From: Erythrobacter sp. YJ-T3-07
Lineage (GTDB): Bacteria; Pseudomonadota; Alphaproteobacteria; Sphingomonadales; Sphingomonadaceae
Reading direction: 5' to 3'
Length of the DNA: 64,000 nt
NCBI RefSeq assembly: GCF_015999305.1
Contig: NZ_JAEAGP010000001.1
Coordinates: 1,674,001-1,738,000 of the forward strand
Made by a program: the position numbers and the translations under genes. The notes beneath the pieces were generated by a model. It made no database searches. It worked only from the letters and a program-made list of their open reading frames with translations, and was not told where the DNA came from. This document shows, one piece after another, positions 17,845 through 26,576 of the stretch; positions within the stretch are counted from its first letter, which is position 1, and each line of letters begins with the position of its first letter.

Positions 17845-19164
17845 ATGGCGAAATTCACCTTCAACCTGCCCGACATCGGCGAAGGCATCGCCGAGGCGGA
17901 GATCGTCGCCTGGCATGTGAGCGTTGGCGACATGGTCGAGGAAGACCAGCAGATCGCCGACATGATGACCGACAAGGCGACCGTCGAAATGGAAAGCCCG
18001 GTCGCGGGCAAGATTATCGAAGTCGCGGGCGAGGTGGGCGACACCATCGCGATCGGGTCGATGCTCGTCACCATCGAAGTCGAAGGCGAAATTCCGGACG
18101 ATGTCGCGGAAGAAAACGCCGCTGCCCCCGATGCGGAGCCCGCTCCCGCGCCCGCTCCTGCGCCGAAGGACGACGCGGTCGAGGAACGGATCGAGGTCGA
18201 GAACCCCGACGCCAGCGATGCCGACGACGCGCATGAAGCCGATCCCGAGCCTGCGCCCAAGCAGCCGATCGAAAAGAGCGCGCCCGCAGCAGCCGAAACC
18301 AAGGTGCTCGCCAGCCCGGCGGTGCGCAAGCGTGCCAAGGATCTTGGCATCGACCTGGCGCAGGTGAAACCGGCCGAGGATGGCCGCATCCGCCATGGCG
18401 ATCTCGACCAGTTCCTCGCCTATTCGGGCGGCTATTCGCCGGCGACCGGCCCGCGTTCGGACGAGACCGTCAAGGTCATCGGGATGCGCCGCCGGATCGC
18501 CCAGAACATGAGCGCGTCGAAGCGCAACATCCCGCACTTCACCTATGTGGACGAGGTCGACGTGACCGATCTCGAAGCGATGCGCGCGCAGCTCAACGAA
18601 AATCGCGGCGACCGGCCCAAGCTGACCATCCTGCCGCTGCTGATCACCGCGATCTGCCAGTCGATTCCCGAATTCCCGATGATCAACGCCACCTATGATG
18701 ACGAGGAAGGCGTGGTGACGCGCCACGGCTCGGTCAACATGGGCATGGCCGCGCAGACCGATGCCGGGCTGATGGTGCCGGTGATCAAGGACGCGCAGAG
18801 CCAGAACCTGTGGCAGCTCGCCCGCGAGATCGGCCGTCTGGCCGAGGCTGCGCGGACCGGCAAGGCGAAGTCGGACGAGATGCAGGGCGGCACGCTGACC
18901 GTCACCTCGCTCGGCCCGCTTGGCGGGATCGCGACCACGCCGGTGATCAACCGGCCCGAAGTCGCGATCATCGGCCCGAACAAGATCGTCGAGCGTCCGA
19001 TGTTCGTGAAGGGTGCCGATGGTGTCGAGCGGGTCGAGAAGCGCCTGCTGATGAATATCTCGATCAGCTGCGATCACCGCGTGGTGGATGGCTGGGATGC
19101 GGCGAGCTTCATTCAGGCGCTCAAGCGTCGGCTCGAAGCGCCCGCGACCATTCTCGCGAACTGA
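17845..19164 (+). CDS. bkdB: Branched-chain 2-oxoacid dehydrogenase E2, dihydrolipoamide acyltransferase
   Basis: The 439-residue protein has three parts. First is a lipoyl domain (residues about 3-78, lipoylated lysine in MTDKATVEM). After an acidic Ala/Pro linker comes a peripheral subunit-binding domain (VLASPAVRKRAKDLGIDLAQV). Last is the catalytic acyltransferase domain ending in SCDHRVVDGWDAASF, with the active-site histidine and aspartate. It transfers acyl groups from E1 to CoA. There is only one lipoyl domain. It closes the operon; its stop abuts the stop of the convergent gene at 19165. Confidence 0.95.
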   Translation: MAKFTFNLPDIGEGIAEAEIVAWHVSVGDMVEEDQQIADMMTDKATVEMESPVAGKIIEVAGEVGDTIAIGSMLVTIEVEGEIPDDVAEENAAAPDAEPAPAPAPAPKDDAVEERIEVENPDASDADDAHEADPEPAPKQPIEKSAPAAAETKVLASPAVRKRAKDLGIDLAQVKPAEDGRIRHGDLDQFLAYSGGYSPATGPRSDETVKVIGMRRRIAQNMSASKRNIPHFTYVDEVDVTDLEAMRAQLNENRGDRPKLTILPLLITAICQSIPEFPMINATYDDEEGVVTRHGSVNMGMAAQTDAGLMVPVIKDAQSQNLWQLAREIGRLAEAARTGKAKSDEMQGGTLTVTSLGPLGGIATTPVINRPEVAIIGPNKIVERPMFVKGADGVERVEKRLLMNISISCDHRVVDGWDAASFIQALKRRLEAPATILAN

Positions 19165-19617
19165 TCAGCGGACCACCGCGCTGTAGGTAAACACGCCGCG
19201 TCCCCTCGCGGCGCGCGGGTTGGCGACATCCCAGCGCACATGGGTCACGTCGGCGGAGGTCGCCTTGCGTCCTTCGACACGCAAGGTCTCCAGCGTGCCC
19301 CAGGTGCGCCCTCCGTCGACCGATACCTGCGGCGCATCTCCGCCGCTGGCGCGGAAGGCGAGGGTGCGGGGCACCCTGCTCGAAATGGTGAAGGGCCTGT
19401 CGTGCGGCGTGCTCCAGGCGAGCATCAGCACCACCGTGTCCCCACGCTCCAGCGTGTCGGCAGGGGCGAGAATGCGCTGCGTGCGTCCACCCTGCTCGTG
19501 AGAGCGCTCCACGAAAACCTCGCGGTCGATCTCGACCAGCGATTGGGCAGAGGCGATGGTGGAGGCGCACAGCGCCACGCACAGGGCCACACTTCCAGTC
19601 AGCAATCCGATACGCAT
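19165..19617 (-). CDS. Exported protein of unknown function, 150 residues
   Basis: The N-terminus is a signal peptide (TGSVALCVALCASTIASAQS), so the product should be periplasmic. The mature part looks beta-rich. It contains ILAPADTLERGDTVVLMLAW, then VPRTLAFRASGGDAPQVSVDGGRTWGTLE, and ends TYSAVVR, which resembles the immunoglobulin-like 'repeat' domains seen in small secreted proteins of related bacteria. I do not recognise a specific family. It converges on the E2 gene with no gap between the stop codons. The upstream 195 bp contain tRNA-Asp on the other strand. Confidence 0.7.
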   Translation of the reverse strand: MRIGLLTGSVALCVALCASTIASAQSLVEIDREVFVERSHEQGGRTQRILAPADTLERGDTVVLMLAWSTPHDRPFTISSRVPRTLAFRASGGDAPQVSVDGGRTWGTLETLRVEGRKATSADVTHVRWDVANPRAARGRGVFTYSAVVR

Positions 19618-19812
19618 GAAACGGCTCCCCGTGCCGATTTTCAGGGCTCTGGGGGTGCTCGCAGGGAAAGCTCAAAATGCGGTTAAAACGCTCCTAACCA
19701 TCTTTTCTCGACAGATGTGAAAAAGGGGTGCGCGAATCGATTGACACCCTGCGAATGCTGGCCTAATCGCGCCCCTCCCACGCAGCGGAGACACTCTCTC
19801 CCACGTGAATGC

Positions 19813-19889
<77 letters not shown>

Positions 19890-19999
19890 TTTCCTTTTCT
19901 TGGAATGGTGCATCGCCCCCCGATTTCGGTCGGGGTCGGCTTGCGCCCATGCGTGCCATTGGGCACCTGACAGGCAATCGACCGTCAGGAGACCCGGCC

Positions 20000-20674
20000 A
20001 TGATCACGCTTCACCACCTCGAATATTCGCAAAGCTTCCGCATCCTCTGGCTGCTGGAGGAAATCGGCGCGCCGTATGAGCTGAAGGTCTACAAGCGCGA
20101 TGCCGAGACGCGGCTTGCGCCTGCCGAGTACAAGGCGCTCTCTCCGCTGGGCACCGCGCCGGTCATCACCGACGAGCACGGGCTTGTGCTGGCCGAGAGC
20201 AACGCGGTGATCGACTACATCCTTGATATGCATCCCGAGAGCCCGCTGCGTCCCGCGCCTGGTGAGGCAGCCCGCGTGGACTACCTGTTCTGGTTCCACG
20301 CCGGGGTGGGCAGCCTGATGCCGATGCAGTTCTTCAACGGACTGCTGACGATGATGAAGGCCCGCAGCCCTGCGCTGGTCCGCTCGGTCATCGGCCTCGC
20401 GACCGACAAGGTGCGTGAAATGCTGGTCGCGCCGCGCCTGAAGGTGATCTTCGACAAGCTGGAGAGCGATCTCGCGCGCCACAACTGGCTGGCGGGCGAC
20501 CGGCTGACCGCGGCGGACATCTCCATGTGCTACTCGATCGCCTCCGCCGATGCGCAGGGCAAGCTGGAGGGACGGCCCAACTGCCAGCGCTGGATGAAGC
20601 AGATGCGCGAGACGCCATCCTTCCAGCGCGCGATGGAGAAGGATGGGCGCGAGACGTTTGTGTTCAGCTTCTAG
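20000..20674 (+). CDS. Glutathione S-transferase family protein
   Basis: This 224-residue protein has an N-terminal thioredoxin-like domain (MITLHHLEYSQSFRILWLLEEIGAPYEL, with the cis-proline LGTAPVI and the glutathione gamma-glutamyl site LAESNAVIDYI) and a C-terminal helical domain with LAGDRLTAADISMCYSI (the N-capping box). It probably conjugates or reduces small electrophiles with glutathione. The serine in the SQSFR segment is the likely catalytic residue. AGGAG sits 8 bases before the ATG. The last 15 bases, including the stop codon, are duplicated directly after the gene (20677-20691). Confidence 0.92.
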   Translation: MITLHHLEYSQSFRILWLLEEIGAPYELKVYKRDAETRLAPAEYKALSPLGTAPVITDEHGLVLAESNAVIDYILDMHPESPLRPAPGEAARVDYLFWFHAGVGSLMPMQFFNGLLTMMKARSPALVRSVIGLATDKVREMLVAPRLKVIFDKLESDLARHNWLAGDRLTAADISMCYSIASADAQGKLEGRPNCQRWMKQMRETPSFQRAMEKDGRETFVFSF

Positions 20675-20691
20675 GCGTGTTCAGCTTCTAG
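20660..20691. repeat. 15-bp direct duplication at the 3' end of the GST gene
   Basis: GTGTTCAGCTTCTAG occurs at 20660-20674, containing the GST stop codon, and again at 20677-20691 with two bases between. It is an exact tandem copy just before the MutM stop. It looks like a small replication-slippage duplication. Confidence 0.85.
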
Positions 20692-20694
20692 AGC

Positions 20695-21477
20695 CTATTC
20701 CTGGTGGCGGGTGCAGTGAAAAGCGCTGCGTCCGCCCACCTTGGTCCTGACGATCTCGCCACCGCATTGCGGACATTCGGCACCTTCGTCGCGGGTGTGG
20801 ATCAACCAGTCGTCGGGCAGCTTGCTGTAGTCCGCTTCCGTCTTGACCACCGCGTGCAGGATGTCGCGCATCGCGTCGTAAACCTCGCCTAGCCGGCTGT
20901 CGGAGAGATCGGTGCCCTTGCGCTGCGGATCGATACCGGTGCGGTACAGGATCTCGTCCGACCACAGGTTGCCCACTCCGGCGAGCTTCTTCTGCTCGAT
21001 CAGCGCCGACTTTATCGCCCCGCGCGATTCGCCGATCACCTCGGCGAAGGCGTCCCTCCCGATCTCCAGCGCATCCGGGCCGAAGCCGATCCGCGCAATC
21101 TCCGCCTCCGGACTATCGACCACGCGCACCCAGCCGAGCTTGCGGGGGCAGCGGAAGGCGAGGCGGCGATCGCCTTCGAAGCGGATCAGAAACTTGATGT
21201 AGTCGGGCCTGTCCTCGCCCTCGTCGAACGGGCGCAGCGATCCGCTCATGCCGAGGTGGACGCAGATCCACGGCCCGCTCTCGCTGCCGGCGAAGATCAG
21301 CTTGCCGTGGCGGTGAGTGCGGGTGAACTGGTGGCCGACCAGCCGACCGCGCTCGTTATCGCCGGGCAGTTCGATATAGGTGGTGTCATCGCCCGGCTCC
21401 GCCGCCTCGATCGTGCGATGGAGGCAGTCGCGCTCCACGCGCAGACGATTGGCTTCGGCTTCGGGCAGTTCCGGCAT
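20695..21477 (-). CDS. mutM: Formamidopyrimidine-DNA glycosylase / Nei family (MutM-like)
   Basis: The 260-residue protein starts with the catalytic PELPEAE; the N-terminal proline and glutamate give base excision and beta/delta-elimination. It also has the hairpin lysine in HRHGKLIF and the helix-two-turn-helix AGVGNLWSDEILYRTGIDP. The C-terminal zinc finger reads CPQC...FHCTRH, so the fourth ligand is histidine in place of the usual cysteine. It removes oxidised bases from DNA. It belongs to the Fpg/Nei superfamily; exact lesion preference (8-oxoG or pyrimidines) cannot be fixed from sequence. The next gene on this strand lies 36 bp upstream. Confidence 0.88.
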   Translation of the reverse strand: MPELPEAEANRLRVERDCLHRTIEAAEPGDDTTYIELPGDNERGRLVGHQFTRTHRHGKLIFAGSESGPWICVHLGMSGSLRPFDEGEDRPDYIKFLIRFEGDRRLAFRCPRKLGWVRVVDSPEAEIARIGFGPDALEIGRDAFAEVIGESRGAIKSALIEQKKLAGVGNLWSDEILYRTGIDPQRKGTDLSDSRLGEVYDAMRDILHAVVKTEADYSKLPDDWLIHTRDEGAECPQCGGEIVRTKVGGRSAFHCTRHQE

Positions 21478-21513
21478 GAACCCAGAACGGTGCCTGTGCT
21501 CAGGCGGTTCCGG

Positions 21514-21729
21514 TCAGCTGCGCCGACCGCTTTCCATCCAGATCAGGAAACGCTTGAGCGGCAGCAGCCAGATCAGCCCCAGCACGAGGTAGATCACGGT
21601 CTGGAAGACGACGTGCCAGCCGCCGATCAGGCCGGGCATGTAGCGCGCGATCAGGATCGCATAGACCGACAGCCCTGCAAGCAGGATCAGCATTCCCACG
21701 GGGATGCGCCAATTGGGTTCGTGGCTCAT
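21514..21729 (-). CDS. DUF2842 family small membrane protein
   Basis: This 71-residue protein has two predicted transmembrane helices (VGMLILLAGLSVYAILIA and VVFQTVIYLVLGLIWLLPL), with the WRIPVGM start and LPLKRFLIWME end typical of DUF2842, a family largely restricted to alphaproteobacteria. Function is unknown. Its start overlaps the stop of the 5-formyltetrahydrofolate cyclo-ligase gene by four bases (ATGA), so the two are translationally coupled. Confidence 0.85.
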   Translation of the reverse strand: MSHEPNWRIPVGMLILLAGLSVYAILIARYMPGLIGGWHVVFQTVIYLVLGLIWLLPLKRFLIWMESGRRS

Positions 21730-22310
21730 GCGGCCATCTCGTACACGCGTTGCGGGGTGACGACCATGTGCAGTTTGCGATCGTGCTCCTCCATCGGAAC
21801 GCGATCGACCTTTTGCGCATCCCAGGCGAGCCCGATCCGCAGTGCGTCAGGGTTCGCGGCGATCCAGCGGTCGTAATATCCGCCGCCCTGGCCGAGCCTC
21901 CCGCCATCCTCGTCGAAGGCGAGCAGAGGGACGAACACCACGTCGGGCACCAGCAGCGCGGCATCTTCGCCCGGTTGCATCAGATCGTGAGGGCCCGCCT
22001 CCAGATCGCTTTCCCCTAACGGATCGGTGTGCGCGGCGAACTGCATCGCCCCGTCTTCGCCCGAGAGGCGGGGGAGGGCGATCGCGTGGCCGCTCTCCAT
22101 GAAATACTGCGCATAGCGCGCGGCGGGCGCTTCGGACCCTTCCGCGCGATACAGGCCGATCGTCGCGCCTCCGGGAATGCGGGCCAGCACCGGCGCGGGC
22201 GGGCGCGAGAACACCAGCGTGCGCACCGCCTCGGGCAGCGCGGCGGCGGCCGCCTTGCGCGCGGCACGCATATCCTTGCGAAGCTGCGACTTGATCGTGG
22301 CGTGATCCAT
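21726..22310 (-). CDS. fau: 5-formyltetrahydrofolate cyclo-ligase
   Basis: The 194-residue protein has the family pattern: a basic N-terminus (KSQLRKDMRAARKA), LYRAEGSEAP, LVPDVVFVPLLAFDEDGGRLGQGGGYYDRWI with the G-R-L-G-x-G-G-G-Y-Y-D nucleotide/substrate loop, and GLAWDAQKVDRVPMEEHD. It converts 5-formyl-THF to methenyl-THF with ATP. I chose the ATG at 22310, since longer frames would run into the upstream RNA gene. Position downstream of 6S RNA and zapA is a widely conserved arrangement, so it is probably partly expressed by read-through from the 6S promoter. Confidence 0.95.
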   Translation of the reverse strand: MDHATIKSQLRKDMRAARKAAAAALPEAVRTLVFSRPPAPVLARIPGGATIGLYRAEGSEAPAARYAQYFMESGHAIALPRLSGEDGAMQFAAHTDPLGESDLEAGPHDLMQPGEDAALLVPDVVFVPLLAFDEDGGRLGQGGGYYDRWIAANPDALRIGLAWDAQKVDRVPMEEHDRKLHMVVTPQRVYEMAA

Positions 22311-22365
22311 TGAATGCTTCGCTATTCTGACAATGACGAAAATGGGAATTGGTACTCGACCGATG

Positions 22366-22541
22366 GAGTGGCGGAACCACCATGGGTCGGTGCCTGGGAA
22401 ATCCTCTGACGCAAAAGGCCAGGTGGGCGCCGTATACCCCGGTCCCACAGCCGAACTGGTGGACCAGGACAGGGACAGCTCCCTAGGATAAACTTATAGC
22501 CTCAGGGATGTTCTACGGCTCGTGCCGGGCAGTCCCGCCAA
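22366..22541 (-). ncRNA. ssrS: 6S RNA
   Basis: The 240 bp between zapA and the 5-formyl-THF cyclo-ligase gene hold no reading frame but a long closing stem: on the minus strand GGCGGGACTGCC (22539-22528) pairs over 12 positions with GGTGGTTCCGCC (22381-22370), three of them G-U. The interior contains the CCTAGGGAG / GGGACC-type stems and a long internal bulge, as in alphaproteobacterial 6S RNA, and the length (about 175 nt) fits. 6S RNA binds RNA polymerase holoenzyme in slow growth. Exact ends are estimated from the stem; the zapA-ssrS-fau order supports the call. Confidence 0.85.
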
Positions 22542-22548
22542 CCCCTAT

Positions 22549-23121
22549 CTAGGCGTTCCCGGGGCCACCCTCAAGCTTGTCTGCGCAGGATTCGAGCAGG
22601 CCTGCGAAACGCTCCAGCGCAGGCAGCAGCTCTTCCCCTGCCGAACGGAACGATCCGCCGGTCAGCGGCAGCTCCTGCATCTGCGCATCTTCCAGCCTGT
22701 GCTGCAGGTCGGCGCAGCGTTTCTCCAGCGTGGCGATCCGTTCTGCCTGGGCGCTGGCTTCCGCATTGCTGCGGCTATCCGCTTCTTCGCGTGCCGCACG
22801 CAGATCGCGCTCCAGCCGCCCGCGCGCGTCGGTAGCCGATGACAGCGCGGTCTCCAGCAGGTCGCGTTCGCGCTCCACTTCGTCGAGCCGTTCGCGCAGC
22901 TGGGCCAGCTCCGGGTCTTCGCCCGGCGACACGCCCGCCTTGTCGAACACCTCGTCCGCCGCCAGCAGGCAGGCGAACAGCAGGTTCTGCGAGAAGCGGG
23001 GGCTGCGCGGCTGATAATGCCCGTCGATCGCCTCGGCGAGAGCGCGCACGCGTGCCTCGTCCCCCGGCCCGCAGGAGATCGGGAATTCGCGTCCGCCGAT
23101 CGTGATTTCCACCGTACTCAC
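22549..23121 (-). CDS. zapA: Cell division protein ZapA, long form
   Basis: The N-terminal 85 residues match ZapA (VEITIGGREFPISCGPGDEARVRALAEAIDGH, then LLFACLLAADEVFD), the FtsZ-ring cross-linking factor. The protein continues to 190 residues, about 80 more than E. coli ZapA, with a coiled coil of charged heptads (ERERDLLETALSSATDARGR, then AEASAQAERIATLEKRCADL) and a tail with LPALERFAGLLESCADKLEG. It lies just upstream of 6S RNA and downstream of a small coiled-coil gene with a 10 bp gap, suggesting a two-gene division operon. Confidence 0.9.
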   Translation of the reverse strand: MSTVEITIGGREFPISCGPGDEARVRALAEAIDGHYQPRSPRFSQNLLFACLLAADEVFDKAGVSPGEDPELAQLRERLDEVERERDLLETALSSATDARGRLERDLRAAREEADSRSNAEASAQAERIATLEKRCADLQHRLEDAQMQELPLTGGSFRSAGEELLPALERFAGLLESCADKLEGGPGNA

Positions 23122-23131
23122 GCGAATCGTC

Positions 23132-23326
23132 TCACTGTTCCAGTTCGCCGATTACCCGGTCCAGCCGGTCGAGCTCGGCGCGCACCTTGCTGCGCATCGC
23201 CTCGTGCCGGTCGGCCAGGTCGTGCGTGGGTTTGCTCCCACTCGCGGCGGCATCGGCTGCCGCGCCGATCCGCGCCAGCGCCCGCTCGATCCGCTGGATC
23301 GTCTGTTCGAGCCGTCGGTCCCTCAT
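23132..23326 (-). CDS. Small coiled-coil protein upstream of zapA, unknown function
   Basis: This 64-residue charged protein consists mostly of two heptad-rich helices (RDRRLEQTIQRIERALARIG and AMRSKVRAELDRLDRVIGEL) joined by a short loop. It starts at an ATG at 23326; an upstream ATG at 23395 would add 23 residues. It ends 10 bp before zapA and is probably co-transcribed with it. A role in septation or as a ZapA partner is only suggested by position. The ribosome-binding site is weak. The 224 bp to tkt are the divergent promoter region. Confidence 0.6.
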   Translation of the reverse strand: MRDRRLEQTIQRIERALARIGAAADAAASGSKPTHDLADRHEAMRSKVRAELDRLDRVIGELEQ

Positions 23327-23550
23327 CCACAAAGCTGTAATCGCCTGCGGCCATATCCCCAAGAGCGCGCTCGCGTTTTTGGACAGTTTGCGCATCGCGG
23401 CACCGGCAGGCGCGGCCTCCCGCACAAGCGACAGAGGGCCGGGGGCGGGCATCCGCGCCGCCGCCCGCCTTGACCTTCGCGCCCCGCGCGGCAAAGGCAT
23501 CCCGGCAAACGAATCGCGGCCCGGACGCGCCGCGCAGGAGTAAACCCCGC

Positions 23551-25542
23551 ATGAGTCTCGACCCCGCCCGCATGATCCCGATGGCCAATGCCATCCGGGC
23601 CCTTTCCATGGACGCGGTGCAGAAAGCGCAGAGCGGTCACCCCGGCATGCCGATGGGCATGGCCGACGTGGCGACCGTGTTGTGGTCCAACTACCTCAAG
23701 TATGATTCCGCGGCGCCGCACTGGGCGGATCGCGACCGTTTCGTGCTGAGCGCGGGCCATGGATCGATGCTGATCTACTCGCTGCTCCACCTGTCGGGCT
23801 ACGCGCATCCGACGATGGAGGAGATCGAGAATTTCCGCCAGCTGGGCAGCCCGACCGCGGGCCATCCCGAAAACTTCCTGCTGCCCGGCGTCGAATGCAC
23901 CACCGGCCCGCTGGGCCAGGGCCTTGCGATGGCCGTCGGCATGGCGATGGCCGAGCGGCATCTGAATGCCGAATTCGGTGACGAGCTGGTCGACCACCGC
24001 ACCTGGGTGATCGCAGGCGACGGCTGCCTGATGGAAGGCATCAACCACGAGGCGATCGGCCTTGCCGGGCACCTCAACCTCAGCCGTCTGGTCGTGTTCT
24101 GGGACGACAACCAGATCACCATCGACGGCAGCACCGATCTTTCGACGAGTGAGAACGTGCGCGCCCGGTTCGAGGCGACCGGATGGTTCGTCAATTCGTG
24201 CGACGGGCACGACTATGCCGACATCGCCCGCGCGATCGACGAGGCGCTGGAAGCCAACCGGCCCGCACTGATCGCCTGCCGCACGATGATCGGTCGCGGC
24301 GCGCCCAACAAGCAGGGCACGGCGGCGACGCACGGCGCCCCGCTGGGTGCAGAAGAGGTTGCCGCAGCGCGCGAAGAGCTCAACTGGCAGTCCGAGCCGT
24401 TCCAGATCCCCGATCAGGTGCGCGAGGAATGGCGCTCCGCCGGATCGCGCGGCCACGAGATCCGCAGCGATTGGGGCACCCGGCTCGACAACAGCGAGCG
24501 CAAGGCGGAATTCGAACGCCGGATGGCGGGCGACCTGCCCGAAGGCTTCGACCTCAAGGAATTCATCAGCGGCCTGATCCGCGAACCGGCCAAGGTCGCG
24601 ACCCGCAAGGCGAGCGAGAATGCGCTCGCGGCGATCAATGCGCGGCTGCCGGAGACCGTCGGCGGCTCCGCCGATCTGACCGGATCGAACAACACCAAGA
24701 CCGCCGATCAGAACATCTTCTCCGCCGATGATCGCTCGGGCCGCTACGTCTATTACGGGATTCGCGAATTCGGCATGTCCGCCGCGATGAATGGCATGGC
24801 GCTGCACGGCGGGGTGATCCCCTATGGCGGCACCTTCCTGGTGTTCAGCGATTACTGCCGCCCCGCAATCCGCCTGTCCGCGCTGCAAGAGGCGCGGGTG
24901 ATCTATGTGATGACGCATGATTCGATCGGGCTGGGCGAAGACGGGCCGACCCACCAGCCGGTCGAGCATCTGCAATCGCTGCGGGTGATTCCCAACCTGC
25001 TGGTGATGCGCCCGGGCGACGCGGTCGAGACTGCGGAGTGCTGGGAAATCGCGCTTCAGCAGAAGAAGCGCCCGACCGTACTCGCGCTCTCGCGGCAGGG
25101 GCTGGCGCAGTTCCGGACCGAGGAAGCGGAAGAGAACCGCTCGGCGCGCGGTGCCTACCGGATCAAGGATGCCGAGGCGGATCGCCGGGTGATCCTGATT
25201 GCCACGGGCTCGGAAGTCGGCCTCGCGCTGGATTGCGCGAAGGACCTCGAGGCGCGCGGCATTGGTGCGGACGTGGTTTCCATGCCCTGTTCCGAACTGT
25301 TCGACGAACAGAGCCCGGCCTATCGCGACAACATCCTGCCCAATGTCGGCCCCGAAGAGATCCTGCGGGTCAGCATCGAGGCGGGCACCACCTTCGGGTG
25401 GGAACGCTACACGATGGCGAACGGGTTGCGGATCGGCATCGACAGCTTCGGCACCTCGGCCCCGGCTGAGGATGCGTTCGAGAAGTTCGGTTTCACCAGC
25501 GAGGCGATTATCCGCAAGGTCGTCGCCAAGCTCGAAGAGTAG
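23551..25542 (+). CDS. tkt: Transketolase
   Basis: The 663-residue protein is of standard length. Marks: ANAIRALSMDAVQKAQSGHPGMPMGMADV, the ThDP motif GDGCLMEGINHEAIGLAGHLNLSRLVVFWDDN, REFGMSAAMNGMALHGG, and HDSIGLGEDGPTHQPVEHL in the pyrimidine-binding domain, with a C-terminal domain from about residue 540. It transfers two-carbon ketol units in the pentose phosphate pathway. CAGGAG precedes the ATG. It heads a carbon metabolism cluster (gap follows after 19 bp), divergent from the zapA block. Confidence 0.97.
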   Translation: MSLDPARMIPMANAIRALSMDAVQKAQSGHPGMPMGMADVATVLWSNYLKYDSAAPHWADRDRFVLSAGHGSMLIYSLLHLSGYAHPTMEEIENFRQLGSPTAGHPENFLLPGVECTTGPLGQGLAMAVGMAMAERHLNAEFGDELVDHRTWVIAGDGCLMEGINHEAIGLAGHLNLSRLVVFWDDNQITIDGSTDLSTSENVRARFEATGWFVNSCDGHDYADIARAIDEALEANRPALIACRTMIGRGAPNKQGTAATHGAPLGAEEVAAAREELNWQSEPFQIPDQVREEWRSAGSRGHEIRSDWGTRLDNSERKAEFERRMAGDLPEGFDLKEFISGLIREPAKVATRKASENALAAINARLPETVGGSADLTGSNNTKTADQNIFSADDRSGRYVYYGIREFGMSAAMNGMALHGGVIPYGGTFLVFSDYCRPAIRLSALQEARVIYVMTHDSIGLGEDGPTHQPVEHLQSLRVIPNLLVMRPGDAVETAECWEIALQQKKRPTVLALSRQGLAQFRTEEAEENRSARGAYRIKDAEADRRVILIATGSEVGLALDCAKDLEARGIGADVVSMPCSELFDEQSPAYRDNILPNVGPEEILRVSIEAGTTFGWERYTMANGLRIGIDSFGTSAPAEDAFEKFGFTSEAIIRKVVAKLEE

Positions 25543-25561
25543 ATCAGGAGTACACGACATC

Positions 25562-26569
25562 ATGGCGACCAAGGTTGCAATCAACGGTTTCGGGCGCATC
25601 GGGCGGCTTGTCGCGCGCGCGATTCTGGAGCGGACCGATCACGACCTCGAACTGGTGGCGATCAACGATCTGGCCGACGCGAGCGCCAATGCGCTGCTGT
25701 TCCAGTTCGATTCGACCCATGGTCGCTTCCCCGGCTCGGTCGATGTCGACGGCAATGCGCTGGTCGTGAACGGCAAGACAATCGCCGTCACGAGCGAGCG
25801 TGAGCCGGGCAAGCTGCCGCACGGCGAGATGGGCGTGGACATCGTGCTGGAATGCACCGGCTTCTTCCAGTCGGTCGACGCCGCCAAGCCGCACCTCGAT
25901 GCCGGTGCCAAGCGCGTGCTGATTTCGGCCCCCGCGAAGGGCGACTTGAAGACTGTCGTCTTCGGCGTGAACCACGATGTACTGACGAGCGACGACCTGA
26001 TCGTCTCCAACGCCAGCTGCACCACCAACTGCCTCGCGCCGGTCGCCAAGGTGCTGAACGATCTGGTGGGGATCGAGCGTGGCTTCATGACCACGATCCA
26101 CTCCTACACCAACGACCAGCGCATGCTCGACCAGATGCACTCCGACATGCGGCGTGCACGTGGCGGCGCGCAGAACATGATCCCGACCACCACCGGCGCT
26201 GCCCGCGCGGTCGGCCTGGTGCTGCCCGAACTCAACGGCAAGCTGGACGGTTCGAGCGTCCGCGTGCCGACGCCCAACGTCTCGCTGATCGACCTGGTGT
26301 TCACCCCGGGCCGCGACACGAGTGCTGAAGAGCTGAACGAAGCGCTGAAGTCCGCCGCGAATGGCGCGATGAAGGGCGTGCTCGACTTCACCGACAAGCC
26401 GCTGGTCAGCAGCGACTTCAACCACCAGCCCGCCAGCTCGACGGTCGACAGCCTCGAAACCGCGGTGCTCGAAGGCAAGCTCGCCCGCGTGGTCAGCTGG
26501 TACGACAACGAGTGGGGCTTCTCCAACCGCATGATCGACACCGCCGGCGTGATGGCGAAGCTGATCTGA
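25562..26569 (+). CDS. gap: Glyceraldehyde-3-phosphate dehydrogenase, type I
   Basis: The 335-residue enzyme has the dinucleotide motif INGFGRIGR at the N-terminus, followed by NDLAD. The active site is SNASCTTNCLAPV, with the catalytic cysteine, then HSYTNDQRMLDQ and the C-terminal WYDNEWGFSNRM. The acidic residue in NDLAD suggests NAD preference. It is separated from tkt by 19 bp containing AGGAG. A 176-bp gap filled by a composite palindromic repeat separates it from pgk. Confidence 0.97.
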   Translation: MATKVAINGFGRIGRLVARAILERTDHDLELVAINDLADASANALLFQFDSTHGRFPGSVDVDGNALVVNGKTIAVTSEREPGKLPHGEMGVDIVLECTGFFQSVDAAKPHLDAGAKRVLISAPAKGDLKTVVFGVNHDVLTSDDLIVSNASCTTNCLAPVAKVLNDLVGIERGFMTTIHSYTNDQRMLDQMHSDMRRARGGAQNMIPTTTGAARAVGLVLPELNGKLDGSSVRVPTPNVSLIDLVFTPGRDTSAEELNEALKSAANGAMKGVLDFTDKPLVSSDFNHQPASSTVDSLETAVLEGKLARVVSWYDNEWGFSNRMIDTAGVMAKLI

Positions 26570-26576
26570 CGCGTAC

